Shown here piece by piece: positions 51,676 through 61,295 of a DNA stretch of 64,000 nucleotides; the first letter of the stretch is position 1, and each line of letters starts with the position of its first letter. A program made the position numbers and the translations under genes. The notes beneath the pieces are model-generated. The model worked only from the letters and a program-made list of their open reading frames with translations, searched no databases and had not been told where the DNA came from. Source of the DNA: Paludibacter sp963678465 (lineage in GTDB: Bacteria > Bacteroidota > Bacteroidia > Bacteroidales > Paludibacteraceae); contig OY782858.1 in assembly GCA_963678465.1 (NCBI GenBank), positions 1,984,001-2,048,000 on the forward strand. The letters run 5' to 3'.

Positions 51676-52488
51676 TCAGGACATTTTATATACCACCTGT
51701 TTAACCCACTCCGCCCATTCAGCCTGTGTTTTTGTTTTATCAAAAGTTTCCCACGGTATCGGCTTTCCTATTTTCAGTGTAAAATGTTTTCCCCGCTGCT
51801 TGAACATTTCATCGGGCAGGTACATCATTTCAATATTAAATTTAATTTTCAGAAACTTTCGGACATTGGCAAGCGCATAGAAAAAATTCGAGTTACGTCC
51901 TTCGAAATATACAGGCACTACATCGCGCTTGTATTGTACAGCCTTGGTAATAAAGTTCTTTTTCCACTCAAGATCCACAATTTTCCCTCTTACTTTACGC
52001 GAACACATGCCCGCCGGAAATGTAACCAAATGATTTTCGGATTCGTACAATTGCTGCATTAATTCAGCATGGCCTTTGGCCTGAGTTCCGAACTTGTTCA
52101 CCGGGACAAACATTTCTTTCATCGGTTTAAGAAACATCAACAAGTCATTCGAGAAAAATCGTACTTTACCATCATATTCTTTACCAATAATATATCCCGC
52201 CGCAATACCGTCGAGTCCACCCAGAGGATGATTGCAGGCAAAAATATAGCTGCCATCTTTTGGTGGAAGGTTCTCTTTACCTTCAATACTTACCGACATA
52301 CCCAGATATTTGAAGGCAGCTTCAATAAATTCAAGATTCTTTAAACCCGGGTTTTCGCTAAAAAACTGATTAAACTCATCCTCATGAACAATGCGCCGAA
52401 GATAATTTACAACAAATCGGGGCACCTTTGTTTTAGGCGCTCTTGTTTTGAGCACATGCGCCACATCTATTTTTATCTGATTCTCCAT
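51676..52488 (-). CDS. Lysophospholipid acyltransferase family protein (hemolysin/GlsA-like)
   Basis: Start placed at 52488 (MENQIKIDVAHVL), 270 residues; an upstream ATG at 52527 adds 13 residues without support. It has the PlsC-type acyltransferase fold, but the catalytic motif reads CNHPLGGLDG, His-x5-Asp rather than the standard His-x4-Asp. That spacing is typical of the putative hemolysin branch to which ornithine- and glycine-lipid O-acyltransferases belong. Later blocks VTFPAGMCSRK and VVPVYFEGRNSNFFY are also present. It should acylate a lyso-lipid at the inner membrane; a GlsA-like role in glycine-lipid synthesis is possible but not shown. There is no GlsB-like gene beside it. Confidence 0.8.
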   Translation of the reverse strand: MENQIKIDVAHVLKTRAPKTKVPRFVVNYLRRIVHEDEFNQFFSENPGLKNLEFIEAAFKYLGMSVSIEGKENLPPKDGSYIFACNHPLGGLDGIAAGYIIGKEYDGKVRFFSNDLLMFLKPMKEMFVPVNKFGTQAKGHAELMQQLYESENHLVTFPAGMCSRKVRGKIVDLEWKKNFITKAVQYKRDVVPVYFEGRNSNFFYALANVRKFLKIKFNIEMMYLPDEMFKQRGKHFTLKIGKPIPWETFDKTKTQAEWAEWVKQVVYKMS

Positions 52489-52773
52489 ACTTATATCCTT
52501 CGCCCGGGTTTTATCAGGCGGCTGCAAATGTACAAAAAATGCTTCGATTCAAAAAAATTGCCAGTAAGACCAGAAAATAAAAACAAAGAGACGGCAGAAA
52601 AACCAAAAAAGATGGATTTTCTTGCATAATAAATCTATTTAACAAAATAAAATTATTTTATCAACATATACAATATCTCCCCCACAACACTCAATTCGGA
52701 ACAAGAATCACCAACACAAAATATAATTCATTCATTTACTTACATTTACATATGCAGATTTGCACCAAACTAC

Positions 52774-52795
52774 CTGTTGAAAAGCTGTTGAAAAG
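52774..52795. repeat. Tandem 11-bp repeat upstream of mraZ
   Basis: CTGTTGAAAAG occurs twice in tandem (52774-52784, 52785-52795), followed by the degenerate CTATTGATAAA. About one helix turn per unit, 120 bases before the mraZ start. A candidate regulator site of unknown type. Confidence 0.5.
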
Positions 52796-52845
52796 CTATT
52801 GATAAAACAAAAAATAGTTGTTCAGAAACTGTTCATAAATTTTTT

Positions 52846-52860
52846 GTGGGGAATAGTGGG
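52846..52860 (+). promoter_or_regulatory. mraZ: MraZ operator-like direct repeats
   Basis: GTGGGGAATA-type units with GTGGG at 52846-52850 and again at 52856-52860, period exactly 10. MraZ is known to bind direct repeats containing GTGGG/TGGG upstream of its own gene and to repress the dcw cluster. The repeats cover the -33 region of a probable promoter (TACTTTTA at 52880-52887), which fits steric repression. Confidence 0.75.
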
Positions 52861-52913
52861 GAATATCAAAATCTTTTAATACTTTTACACTTACAAAATT
52901 ATAAACTGTTCAA

Positions 52914-53399
52914 ATGTCAACTTTTATAGGAAAATACGAAGCAAAGGCCGATGTAAAGGGAAGAATCTTCATCCCTTCGGCTTATCGCAAGCTGCTTCCG
53001 GATGGAGAAAGAGAGAAGGTTGTGATGAGAAGAGATGCCGAAAACGAATGTATGATTCTATATCCCGAGCATGTTTGGAATGCAAAAGTGGAACAACTAA
53101 AAGCAACACTCGACGAATGGAACCCTGCAGATCAAATGCTACTGATGCAATTTGTAGCCGATGCCGAATGGCTCGACATCGATTCGCAGGGTCGGGTATT
53201 GATTGCCAAAAGACATTTACAATCTATTTCGGTTGAAAATTCGGAATTATTGTTTGTGGGCATGATAGACAGATTTGCTGTTTGGGGCAAAAACAGATAC
53301 GAACAATCGAAAATGTCGCAAACTGACTTTGCTAAAACACTGAAAGAAAGAACAATGAAACAGAGTGAAACAATTGCTCAATTTCAAAAGCAGAATTAA
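52914..53399 (+). CDS. mraZ: Transcriptional regulator MraZ
   Basis: A 161-residue protein of two AbrB/SpoVT-like swapped-hairpin domains: FIGKYEAKADVKGRIFIPSAYRK (about 4-26) and EWLDIDSQGRVLIAKRHL (about 83-100), each with the Asp-x-x-Gly-Arg turn. It forms a ring that binds GTGGG repeats and represses its own operon. It is the first gene of the dcw cluster, 37 bases before rsmH. Confidence 0.95.
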   Translation: MSTFIGKYEAKADVKGRIFIPSAYRKLLPDGEREKVVMRRDAENECMILYPEHVWNAKVEQLKATLDEWNPADQMLLMQFVADAEWLDIDSQGRVLIAKRHLQSISVENSELLFVGMIDRFAVWGKNRYEQSKMSQTDFAKTLKERTMKQSETIAQFQKQN

Positions 53400-53436
53400 A
53401 TAACAGAACAATACAGTTTTATCGGTTAAAAAAAAA

Positions 53437-54405
53437 ATGAAAAAGAAAACAAGTACTGAGAGCAGGTTGACCTCCAATCCGGAAGTACAACATGAGTTGG
53501 GAGTCGTTTATCACACGCCAGCCCTACTCAACGAAACCGTCGATGGACTTAATATTCAGCCCGATGGAATCTATGTAGATGTTACCTTTGGTGGCGGTGG
53601 TCATTCAAAAGAAATTTTAAAACGTTTAGGTACCAAAGGCAAACTGATTGGATTTGATCAGGATTTGGATGCAATAAAAAACAGTATTGACGACGAACGT
53701 TTTATTTTCGTAAGAAGTAATTTTAAATACCTGAAAAACTTTCTCCGATTTCACAACATTGAAAAAGTGGATGGAATTTTGGCCGATCTTGGTGTTTCGT
53801 CTCATCATTTCGATGAAGCAGAGCGCGGCTTCTCGTTCCGTTTCGATGGAAAACTTGACATGCGCATGAACACGGAGTCGAAACTTACAGCCGCCACCGT
53901 TCTGAACAGTTATACCGAAGAACAACTTGCCGATGTATTCTATCTGTATGGCGAACTACACAATTCGCGCCGCATAGCCCGAACCATCGTTCAGGAAAGA
54001 GAAAAAAATAAAATTGAAAGTATTTTTCAGTTTATCGACATTTTAAAACCCTATTTTGGAAGAGAAAAAGAAAAAAAAGACATGGCAAGAGTTTTTCAGG
54101 CTTTACGCATAGAAGTAAACAAGGAAATGGAAGTGCTTGAGGCATTGCTCCGTCAAAGTCTTGAAGTGTTGAACCCGGGAGGAAGACTGGTTATACTGAC
54201 CTATCATTCGCTCGAAGACAGATTGGTGAAAAACTATTTCAGGACCGGAAATTTTGAAGGGAAACTTGAAAAAGATTTTTATGGCAACATTATTTCACCG
54301 TTGAGAGCAGTGAATAACAAGGTAATTATTGCCAACGCCGATGAAATTAACAGCAACCCGAGAGCAAGAAGCGCCAAACTGAGAATAGCCGAAATAAAGA
54401 ACTGA
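53437..54405 (+). CDS. rsmH: 16S rRNA (cytosine-1402-N4)-methyltransferase RsmH
   Basis: A 322-residue SAM-dependent methyltransferase (formerly MraW). Motifs: VYHTPALLNETVDGL, VDVTFGGGGHSKEIL (SAM loop), DGILADLGVSSHHFDEAERGFSF, and the C-terminal RLVILTYHSLEDRLVKNYF and NPRARSAKLR. It methylates N4 of C1402 in the 16S decoding centre. Second gene of dcw; ftsL follows after 40-55 bases. Confidence 0.97.
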   Translation: MKKKTSTESRLTSNPEVQHELGVVYHTPALLNETVDGLNIQPDGIYVDVTFGGGGHSKEILKRLGTKGKLIGFDQDLDAIKNSIDDERFIFVRSNFKYLKNFLRFHNIEKVDGILADLGVSSHHFDEAERGFSFRFDGKLDMRMNTESKLTAATVLNSYTEEQLADVFYLYGELHNSRRIARTIVQEREKNKIESIFQFIDILKPYFGREKEKKDMARVFQALRIEVNKEMEVLEALLRQSLEVLNPGGRLVILTYHSLEDRLVKNYFRTGNFEGKLEKDFYGNIISPLRAVNNKVIIANADEINSNPRARSAKLRIAEIKN

Positions 54406-54460
54406 TATTAGTCCGACTGAAAAGACGGATCTGCAAATCATCAAATTGAACAGAAACAGA

Positions 54461-54853
54461 ATGAGCTGGTACAAAAAAATAACTGAAGCAATCAAGGGAA
54501 ACGAAGACTTTTCGGACATCAAATCCAGTACGATACGGGATGTGATCAACGGAAATATCCTCAGCAAAAAGTTTATTCAAAAACAATACGGACTGCTGAT
54601 AATGATTGCCATACTCGCATTTATGTACGTCGATAACAGATTTTATTGCGAAACACAACTTGCCAAAACAATTGAGCTGAAAGACAAAATCAAAGATGTA
54701 AAATACGAGTCGCTCACTATTTCGGCTCAATTAATGAGAATAAGCCGACAATCGAATATCCTTCAAATGATAGAAGAAAGAGGCATCGACCTCGACGAAT
54801 CAAACACACCGCCGGTAGTGATAGAAACACTTAAGGAAGAAAAAGAAAAGTAA
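54461..54853 (+). CDS. ftsL: Cell-division protein FtsL-like
   Basis: Start at 54461 (MSWYKKITEAIKG) preferred; ATG at 54446 adds five residues. About 130 residues: a cytoplasmic N-terminus, one membrane helix (YGLLIMIAILAFMYV) and a periplasmic coiled coil (TIELKDKIKDVKYESLTISAQLMRISRQ). Single-pass bitopic layout and position between rsmH and ftsI identify it as FtsL, a scaffold that with FtsB activates FtsWI at the septum. Sequence identity in this family is always low, so position is the main evidence. Confidence 0.88.
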   Translation: MSWYKKITEAIKGNEDFSDIKSSTIRDVINGNILSKKFIQKQYGLLIMIAILAFMYVDNRFYCETQLAKTIELKDKIKDVKYESLTISAQLMRISRQSNILQMIEERGIDLDESNTPPVVIETLKEEKEK

Positions 54854-54875
54854 CGTCAAAAGATATTGAAAAATT

Positions 54876-57011
54876 ATGGCTGATAAACGTAAAAGTATAG
54901 TGCTGCGCTTTGGAATAGTATATTTTTTTATACTGTTCCTCTTTGCATTGGTAGTATATCGGATCGTTGTTCTTCAGTTTGTTGAAAAAGACAAATGGTT
55001 GGAAGTAGCCGAAAAAAACAAGAAAACCGATATCAGGGTAAAGCCCAACAGAGGAAATATTTTTGCCAGCGATGGGCGACTAATGGCCAGCACCATCCCC
55101 ACCTACTACATTTATATGGACACGCGCGTTCCGGCATTACACAAAGACGATGGAAAACTTTTCAAAGAAAACATCGACTCGTTGGCCCTGAGTTTGTCGA
55201 AGTACTTCGGCGACCGTTCAAAAGATCAATATAAACTGATGCTAAAAAAAGCTTATCGCGAAGGAAGAGGAGAAGTCCCACTATACCCTAAACGCATTAG
55301 TTATGCTCAACTGAAAGATGTACGTAAAATGCCGCTTTTCCGCCTAGGACGCAACAAGAGCGGATTGATATACAAAGAATTATTCCGAAGAGAAAAGCCA
55401 TTTGGATCATTGGCCTCGCGCACCATTGGAGATATTTATGCCGATGAAGCCAAAGGAGGAAAAAACGGACTTGAAAAATATTTCAACACCGAATTGCTTG
55501 GCATTCCGGGCGTTTCGGTACGACAAAAAGTGGCCAATCGTTGGGCAGAAACCGTGCAGGTGGAACCAACTGATGGACTAGACATTCTGACAACAATCGA
55601 CATTGATTTGCAGGACATAGCCGAAAAAGCATTGGTCGATAGCCTGAAATCATTCGATGCCGAAACAGGATATGCCGTGCTAATGGAAGTGCAATCCGGC
55701 GAAGTAAAAGCAATTGTAAATATGCAAAAAAATGCCGATGGAACTTATTCTGAAAATAAAAACGGAGTAGTTTCGGATCAGGTAGAACCCGGATCGACAT
55801 TCAAAACATTTTCGTTGATTGCATTGCTCGACGATGGCAAAGCTAAAATTACCGACACTATTCATACAGGAAATGGTGTTTACAACTTTTACGGATCGAA
55901 CATGACCGACCACAATGCCAACAAAGGCGGATATCACGACATTACCCTGGCCGAAGCCATCCACGCCTCGTCAAATATTGGTATTTCGCGTGCTGTGGTA
56001 AAAGCATTTGGCAATAACCCATCAGCTTATGTAGAAAAACTGTATGCTATGGGTTTCAACGAAAAAATGAATATTGAAATCCCCGGAAACGATGGACCAA
56101 AAATCCGCCATCCGAAAGACAAAGCAAGGTATTGGTCGAAAACTACTTTGCCGTGGATGTCGATTGGATATGAATCGCAAATACCACCTATCTATACGCT
56201 TGCATTTTACAATGCCATTGCCAACAACGGCAAACTAATTCGGCCGTTCTTCGTAAAAGCGCTAATGCAAAACGGACAAACCGTAAAAACTTTTAGCACT
56301 GAAACGATAAGAGAAAGCATTTGTAAACCCACAACGCTACAGATTGTGCGCGAAACTCTACTCGGGGTGCTTGAAGGAGAAAAAGGAACAGCTAAAAATG
56401 TAAGGTCGAAATATGTTCGCATCGCCGGTAAAACAGGTACTGCACAGATATCGAAAGGAGCGCTTGGATATAAAGCAGGCGGGAAAAGTCATCAGGTTTC
56501 GTTTTGCGGTTATTTTCCTGCCGACAACCCACGGTACACCTGCATAGTAGTAATACGCGAACCACACAACGGCTACCCTTCTGGTGGAAAGATGGCCGGT
56601 TCGGTTTTTAAATCCATCGCTGAGCAAACAATGGCTTTGAATTCAAGTCTCAAGCCCGAAACCATTGCCAACGACACTTCAATTGTTTCTGCATTTTTCC
56701 CTGAAGTAAAACCCGGAAATTACAAATCAGTTGAAACTTTGATGAGCTTGTTAAATCTTTCGATGACCGGAAATCCGACCGATTGGGTGAGTACCTATTC
56801 GAAGGAAAAAGCATTAGAAGTAAGACCTTTGGCCGTACATAAAAATATGATTCCCGAATTAAAAGGAATGGGTGCCAAGGATGCTATGTTCCTATTGGGA
56901 CAAATGGGATTAAGAGTGCGAATCACTGGTATGGGCAAAGTAGTTTCTCAAACCCTGTTGCCCGGAACAATTGCTCATAAAGGGCAAACTATCTTGTTAA
57001 ATCTCGAATAA
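54876..57011 (+). CDS. ftsI: Septal penicillin-binding protein with PASTA domain
   Basis: A 711-residue class B PBP: one membrane helix (about 10-32), pedestal/dimerisation domain (about 45-235) with KPNRGNIFASDGRLMA, and a transpeptidase domain (about 265-600) with STFK (in EPGSTFKTFSL), SSN (in HASSNIGIS) and KTGT (in IAGKTGTAQ), all intact. One PASTA domain is at the C-terminus (about 645-711; MIPELKGMGAKDAMFLLGQM). It cross-links septal peptidoglycan together with FtsW. Starts 22 bases after ftsL in the dcw operon. Confidence 0.96.
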   Translation: MADKRKSIVLRFGIVYFFILFLFALVVYRIVVLQFVEKDKWLEVAEKNKKTDIRVKPNRGNIFASDGRLMASTIPTYYIYMDTRVPALHKDDGKLFKENIDSLALSLSKYFGDRSKDQYKLMLKKAYREGRGEVPLYPKRISYAQLKDVRKMPLFRLGRNKSGLIYKELFRREKPFGSLASRTIGDIYADEAKGGKNGLEKYFNTELLGIPGVSVRQKVANRWAETVQVEPTDGLDILTTIDIDLQDIAEKALVDSLKSFDAETGYAVLMEVQSGEVKAIVNMQKNADGTYSENKNGVVSDQVEPGSTFKTFSLIALLDDGKAKITDTIHTGNGVYNFYGSNMTDHNANKGGYHDITLAEAIHASSNIGISRAVVKAFGNNPSAYVEKLYAMGFNEKMNIEIPGNDGPKIRHPKDKARYWSKTTLPWMSIGYESQIPPIYTLAFYNAIANNGKLIRPFFVKALMQNGQTVKTFSTETIRESICKPTTLQIVRETLLGVLEGEKGTAKNVRSKYVRIAGKTGTAQISKGALGYKAGGKSHQVSFCGYFPADNPRYTCIVVIREPHNGYPSGGKMAGSVFKSIAEQTMALNSSLKPETIANDTSIVSAFFPEVKPGNYKSVETLMSLLNLSMTGNPTDWVSTYSKEKALEVRPLAVHKNMIPELKGMGAKDAMFLLGQMGLRVRITGMGKVVSQTLLPGTIAHKGQTILLNLE

Positions 57012-57037
57012 TATACGATAATTTTAAAAAAAACGAT

Positions 57038-58495
57038 ATGATTTTAAGTGATTTACTACAAAATATCTCATTAAAAAGCACTTTCGGAAATTCTGAAATA
57101 GAAGTCACCTGCATTCAGTTCGATTCGCGCAAAGTAGTGAACGGATCAGTTTTTGTGGCTACACGCGGAACAGCCACCGATGGACATGACTTTATTGGTG
57201 CAGCCATTGAGAAAGGCGCAAAAGCAATTATTTGTGAAATTCAGCCATCCGATAAACAAGATGGAGTTACCTACATTCAAGTGGAAAACAGCTCGGATGC
57301 ACTGGGTAGAATGGCTTCGGCATGGTACGATTTCCCGTCATCGAAACTCAAGCTCGTAGGAGTAACAGGTACAAATGGGAAAACGACGATTGCTACCCTC
57401 CTCTATCAGCTGTTCCGTGAACTAGGCTATAAAACAGGGTTATTGTCAACGGTCTGCAACTATGTAGACGAACAGGCGATAGAAGCAACACATACAACTC
57501 CCGATTCGTTGGCACTAAACGAATTGCTTGCACAAATGGCAGATGCTCAATGCGAGTACGCTTTTATGGAAGTGAGCTCCCACTCGGTAGATCAGCGTCG
57601 AATTGCCGGATTGGAATTTGATGGAGGTATTTTCACAAATATCACCCGCGACCACATTGATTATCACCTTACTTTCGAGAATTATCTGAAAGCCAAGAAA
57701 CAATTTTTCGATGAATTATCGTCCGAAGCCTTTGCCCTCACCAATGCCGACGATAAAAACGGACTTGTTATGCTTCAGAACACAAGAGCAAGCAAATATA
57801 CCTACTCTCTGCGTGGTATGGCCGATTTTAAAACCAAAATTTTAGAACACGGATTTGATGGAATGTTGCTGGAGATGAACGAGACAGAAATAAATGTTTC
57901 ATTTATCGGAAAATTCAATGCGAGCAATCTATCGGCAGTATTCGGAGCAGCCATTCTGCTCGGGCAAGACAAACTTGAAGTATTACGAATTATGAGTGCA
58001 CTACACTCAGTATCAGGTCGATTTGAAACCCTGCGTGCTCCTGCCGGCTATACCGCAATTGTGGATTATGCACACACTCCAGATGCTTTAAACAATGTTA
58101 TCAGCACCATCAACCAAATACTTCAGGGAAATGGAAGACTGATTACAGTAGTAGGTTGTGGTGGAAACCGCGACAAAGGTAAACGCCCGATGATGGCTCG
58201 CGAAGCAGTGGATGGAAGCTGGAAAGCCATCCTGACTTCGGACAATCCGAGGTTCGAAGAACCACAGGACATTTTAAATGACATGATTGCCGGGCTCGAT
58301 TTGATGCAAAAAACAAAAAGCCTTACCATAGTAGATCGAAGAGAAGCCATAAAAACAGCCTGTGCGCTGGCACAAACCGGCGATGTGGTACTGGTGGCCG
58401 GAAAAGGTCACGAAGATTATCAAATTATTCAGGGAGTGAAACACCATTTCGACGATAGAGAAGAAGTACGAAAATGTTTCTCTCCAATTGTTTAA
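57038..58495 (+). CDS. murE: UDP-MurNAc-tripeptide ligase MurE (DAP-adding)
   Basis: A 485-residue Mur ligase adding the third residue of the stem peptide. Motifs: FDSRKVVNGSVFVA (UMAG-binding N domain), VTGTNGKTTIATLLYQL (ATP loop), HTTPDSL, MEVSSHSVDQRRI, TRDHIDYHLTFENYL, and the C-terminal DNPR (in TSDNPRFEEP), the signature of meso-diaminopimelate specificity. It lies 26 bases after ftsI in the dcw operon. Confidence 0.97.
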   Translation: MILSDLLQNISLKSTFGNSEIEVTCIQFDSRKVVNGSVFVATRGTATDGHDFIGAAIEKGAKAIICEIQPSDKQDGVTYIQVENSSDALGRMASAWYDFPSSKLKLVGVTGTNGKTTIATLLYQLFRELGYKTGLLSTVCNYVDEQAIEATHTTPDSLALNELLAQMADAQCEYAFMEVSSHSVDQRRIAGLEFDGGIFTNITRDHIDYHLTFENYLKAKKQFFDELSSEAFALTNADDKNGLVMLQNTRASKYTYSLRGMADFKTKILEHGFDGMLLEMNETEINVSFIGKFNASNLSAVFGAAILLGQDKLEVLRIMSALHSVSGRFETLRAPAGYTAIVDYAHTPDALNNVISTINQILQGNGRLITVVGCGGNRDKGKRPMMAREAVDGSWKAILTSDNPRFEEPQDILNDMIAGLDLMQKTKSLTIVDRREAIKTACALAQTGDVVLVAGKGHEDYQIIQGVKHHFDDREEVRKCFSPIV

Positions 58496-58546
58496 CCAAG
58501 TATTAGAAGACTATATAATAAACTGTAAATGATTAAATTGTAAATT

Positions 58547-59812
58547 ATGCTATACCATTTATTTACTTACTTAGATAAAGTGTTCGATTTTCCGGGAGCA
58601 GGGATGTTTTATTTCATATCTTTCCGTTCGGGACTTGCGTTCATTTTTGCACTTTTACTATCAACAATGTTTGGTCGTAAAATAATCAATCTGCTTCAGA
58701 AGAAACAAATTGGCGAAACCATTCGCGATCTTGGACTCGAAGGCCAGATGAGTAAAAAAGGCACACCTACAATGGGTGGAGTAATTATTATCATTGCCAT
58801 TTTGGTGCCAACACTTTTGTTGGCTGCGCTCAACAATGTTTATATCATTCTAATGCTGATTACCACCTTATGGCTCGGAATCATCGGATTTTTAGATGAT
58901 TACATTAAAGTTTTTCGCAAAAACAAAGAAGGCTTAAAAGGAAGATTTAAAATTGTGGGGCAAATAGGTTTAGGTTTAATAGTGGGACTTACCATGTATT
59001 TAAGCCCGGACATTGTAATTCGCGAAAACATAGAAATAAAAGGCGAAACTACACGAGTTGAAGAAGTTATGTATTCGAAACATGATGTCAAATCAACCAA
59101 AACCACTATTCCATTTTTAAAAAATAATAATCTTGATTACGCTGACGCCTTCAAATGGGCTGGCGAGAAAGCACAGGAATATGGCTGGATCCTTTTTGTT
59201 TTAATTGTTATTTTTATTGTAACTGCTGTTTCGAATGGCGCCAACATGACTGATGGACTCGACGGATTGGCTACCGGCAGTTCTGCCATTATGGGCGTCA
59301 CACTTGGGATTCTAGCCTATGTTTCGGGAAACGTGAACTATGCCGGCTATCTGAATATAATGTACCTTCCGGGTACAGGTGAGTTACTAATTTTTGCCAG
59401 TGCATTTATCGGTGCTACCATTGGATTTCTTTGGTACAATGCGTTTCCTGCTCAGGTTTTTATGGGCGACACCGGCAGTTTGACCTTAGGTGGAATTATA
59501 GCCGTATTTTCAATTGCCATCCATAAAGAACTATTGATTCCAATACTTTGTGGAGTATTTCTTGTTGAAAACCTTTCGGTTATGACTCAGGTAGGATATT
59601 TTAAATACACAAAGAAACGATATGGCGAAGGTAAACGCATATTTAAAATGGCGCCTTTGCATCATCATTATCAAAAGCAGGGTAACGCTGGAATTCAGGC
59701 GTTTTTCCAAAGACCAATACAAGCAATGCCCGAGTCCAGAATTGTAATCCGTTTTTGGATTGTAGGTATAATTCTGGCCGCCATAACAATTATTACATTA
59801 AAAATAAGATAG
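58547..59812 (+). CDS. mraY: Phospho-MurNAc-pentapeptide transferase MraY
   Basis: A 421-residue polytopic membrane enzyme making lipid I from UDP-MurNAc-pentapeptide and undecaprenyl phosphate. Motifs: KKGTPTMGGVII, LGFLDDYIKV-like (IIGFLDDYIK, catalytic Asp pair), NMTDGLDGLATG, FMGDTGSLTLGG and the APLHHHYQKQG loop. It is longer than the 360-residue enterobacterial enzyme by an insertion at about 160-215, as usual in Bacteroidetes. Confidence 0.97.
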   Translation: MLYHLFTYLDKVFDFPGAGMFYFISFRSGLAFIFALLLSTMFGRKIINLLQKKQIGETIRDLGLEGQMSKKGTPTMGGVIIIIAILVPTLLLAALNNVYIILMLITTLWLGIIGFLDDYIKVFRKNKEGLKGRFKIVGQIGLGLIVGLTMYLSPDIVIRENIEIKGETTRVEEVMYSKHDVKSTKTTIPFLKNNNLDYADAFKWAGEKAQEYGWILFVLIVIFIVTAVSNGANMTDGLDGLATGSSAIMGVTLGILAYVSGNVNYAGYLNIMYLPGTGELLIFASAFIGATIGFLWYNAFPAQVFMGDTGSLTLGGIIAVFSIAIHKELLIPILCGVFLVENLSVMTQVGYFKYTKKRYGEGKRIFKMAPLHHHYQKQGNAGIQAFFQRPIQAMPESRIVIRFWIVGIILAAITIITLKIR

Positions 59813-59873
59813 TTATATATCAAAAACACAGTTATATAATTCAACTAAATCCCTTTTGGGAAATAAGCAAGCA

Positions 59874-61208
59874 ATGGAACGAATCGTAATTTTAGGAGGT
59901 GGCGAAAGTGGTGCAGGAGCAGCAGTGTTGGCCAAAAAGAAAGGATTTGACGTTTTTCTTTCCGATTTATCGGAAATTAAACCCCAATACAAAGCCCTGC
60001 TCAACGAATACGCCATTGAATGGGAAGAAAAACAACATACCGAAGATAAAATACTGAATGCTAAAGAAGTAATAAAAAGCCCCGGCATTCCGGATAAAGC
60101 ACCGTTGATAAAAAAACTACATTCATTATCCATTCCTGTTATCTCCGAAATTGAATTTGCTGGTCGATATACAACTGCAAAAATGATTTGCATCACAGGT
60201 AGTAATGGCAAAACTACCACCACAATGCTTGTATATCATATCCTTAAAAAAGCAGGTTTTAATGTAGGTTTGGCCGGTAATGTAGGGAACAGCCTGGCGT
60301 TGCAGGTAGCCAATGACAATTACGAATATTATGTGGTGGAATTAAGTAGTTTTCAGCTCGATGGAATGACAGAATTCAAAGCCGATATTGCAATTTTGCT
60401 GAACATTACTCCCGACCATTTAGATCGGTACAATTATAATTTCCAGAACTATGTAGATTCGAAATTCCGGATTACACAAAATCAAACCGAGAAAGATGCT
60501 TTCATCTTTTGGGAAAACGATCCGGTGATCAAAGTCGAACTCGAAAAACGAAATATCCAATCGGCACTTTATCCTTTTTCGACCGAACGAAACGAGAAAA
60601 CGAAAGCATTTATTGAAAAAGACGAACTCGTAATTAAAACTCTTCAATCATTATTCACTATGCCTGCAACAAGTTTAGCGCTTAAAGGCTTACATAACAC
60701 ATACAATTCAATGGCCGCCGGACTCACAGCTTCTATCGTAAATGTAAAAAAAGATACAATACGTCAATCGCTACAGGATTTTCAGGGCGTTGAACATCGC
60801 CTCGAATATGTGGCTACAGTTCGCAATGTCCGATTTATAAACGACTCGAAAGCAACAAATGTAAATTCTTGCTGGTATGCGCTTCAAAGTATGAAAACGC
60901 CTACTGTCTTGATATTAGGGGGAACCGACAAAGGAAATGATTATTCTGAAATTGAAGATCTTGTAAAGGAAAAAGTTTCAGGATTGGTTTTTATGGGAAT
61001 CGACAACACAGCCTTGCACCAGTTTTTTGATGGCAAAGTTGATAAAATTGTCGATGCCAGATCGATGGAAGAAGCTGTAAAAGCATCTTTCAGCATGGCT
61101 AAAGAAGGTGAAACTGTACTGTTATCGCCTTGCTGTGCCAGTTTCGACTTATTTAAAAATTATGAGGATAGAGGTAGCCAGTTTAAAACCTGTGTACGAA
61201 ATCTTTGA
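59874..61208 (+). CDS. murD: UDP-MurNAc-L-alanine:D-glutamate ligase MurD
   Basis: Start at the ATG 59874 (MERIVILGGGESGAGAA); a TTG at 59856 would add six residues that break the family N-terminus. 444 residues: UDP-binding Rossmann domain, ATP loop ITGSNGKTTTTMLVYH, ELSSFQLDGM, NITPDHLDRYN, then RFINDSKATNVNSCWYAL and LSPCCASFDLFKNYEDRGSQF. It adds D-Glu to UDP-MurNAc-L-Ala. Situated 61 bases after mraY. Confidence 0.97.
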   Translation: MERIVILGGGESGAGAAVLAKKKGFDVFLSDLSEIKPQYKALLNEYAIEWEEKQHTEDKILNAKEVIKSPGIPDKAPLIKKLHSLSIPVISEIEFAGRYTTAKMICITGSNGKTTTTMLVYHILKKAGFNVGLAGNVGNSLALQVANDNYEYYVVELSSFQLDGMTEFKADIAILLNITPDHLDRYNYNFQNYVDSKFRITQNQTEKDAFIFWENDPVIKVELEKRNIQSALYPFSTERNEKTKAFIEKDELVIKTLQSLFTMPATSLALKGLHNTYNSMAAGLTASIVNVKKDTIRQSLQDFQGVEHRLEYVATVRNVRFINDSKATNVNSCWYALQSMKTPTVLILGGTDKGNDYSEIEDLVKEKVSGLVFMGIDNTALHQFFDGKVDKIVDARSMEEAVKASFSMAKEGETVLLSPCCASFDLFKNYEDRGSQFKTCVRNL

Positions 61209-61295
61209 TCTTTCTTGTATATATTTCAGGTTGTGAGTTTAAATTTCAGGCAGATCAGCGATAAACAGCAAATGATTAAATCGTAAATTACATCA

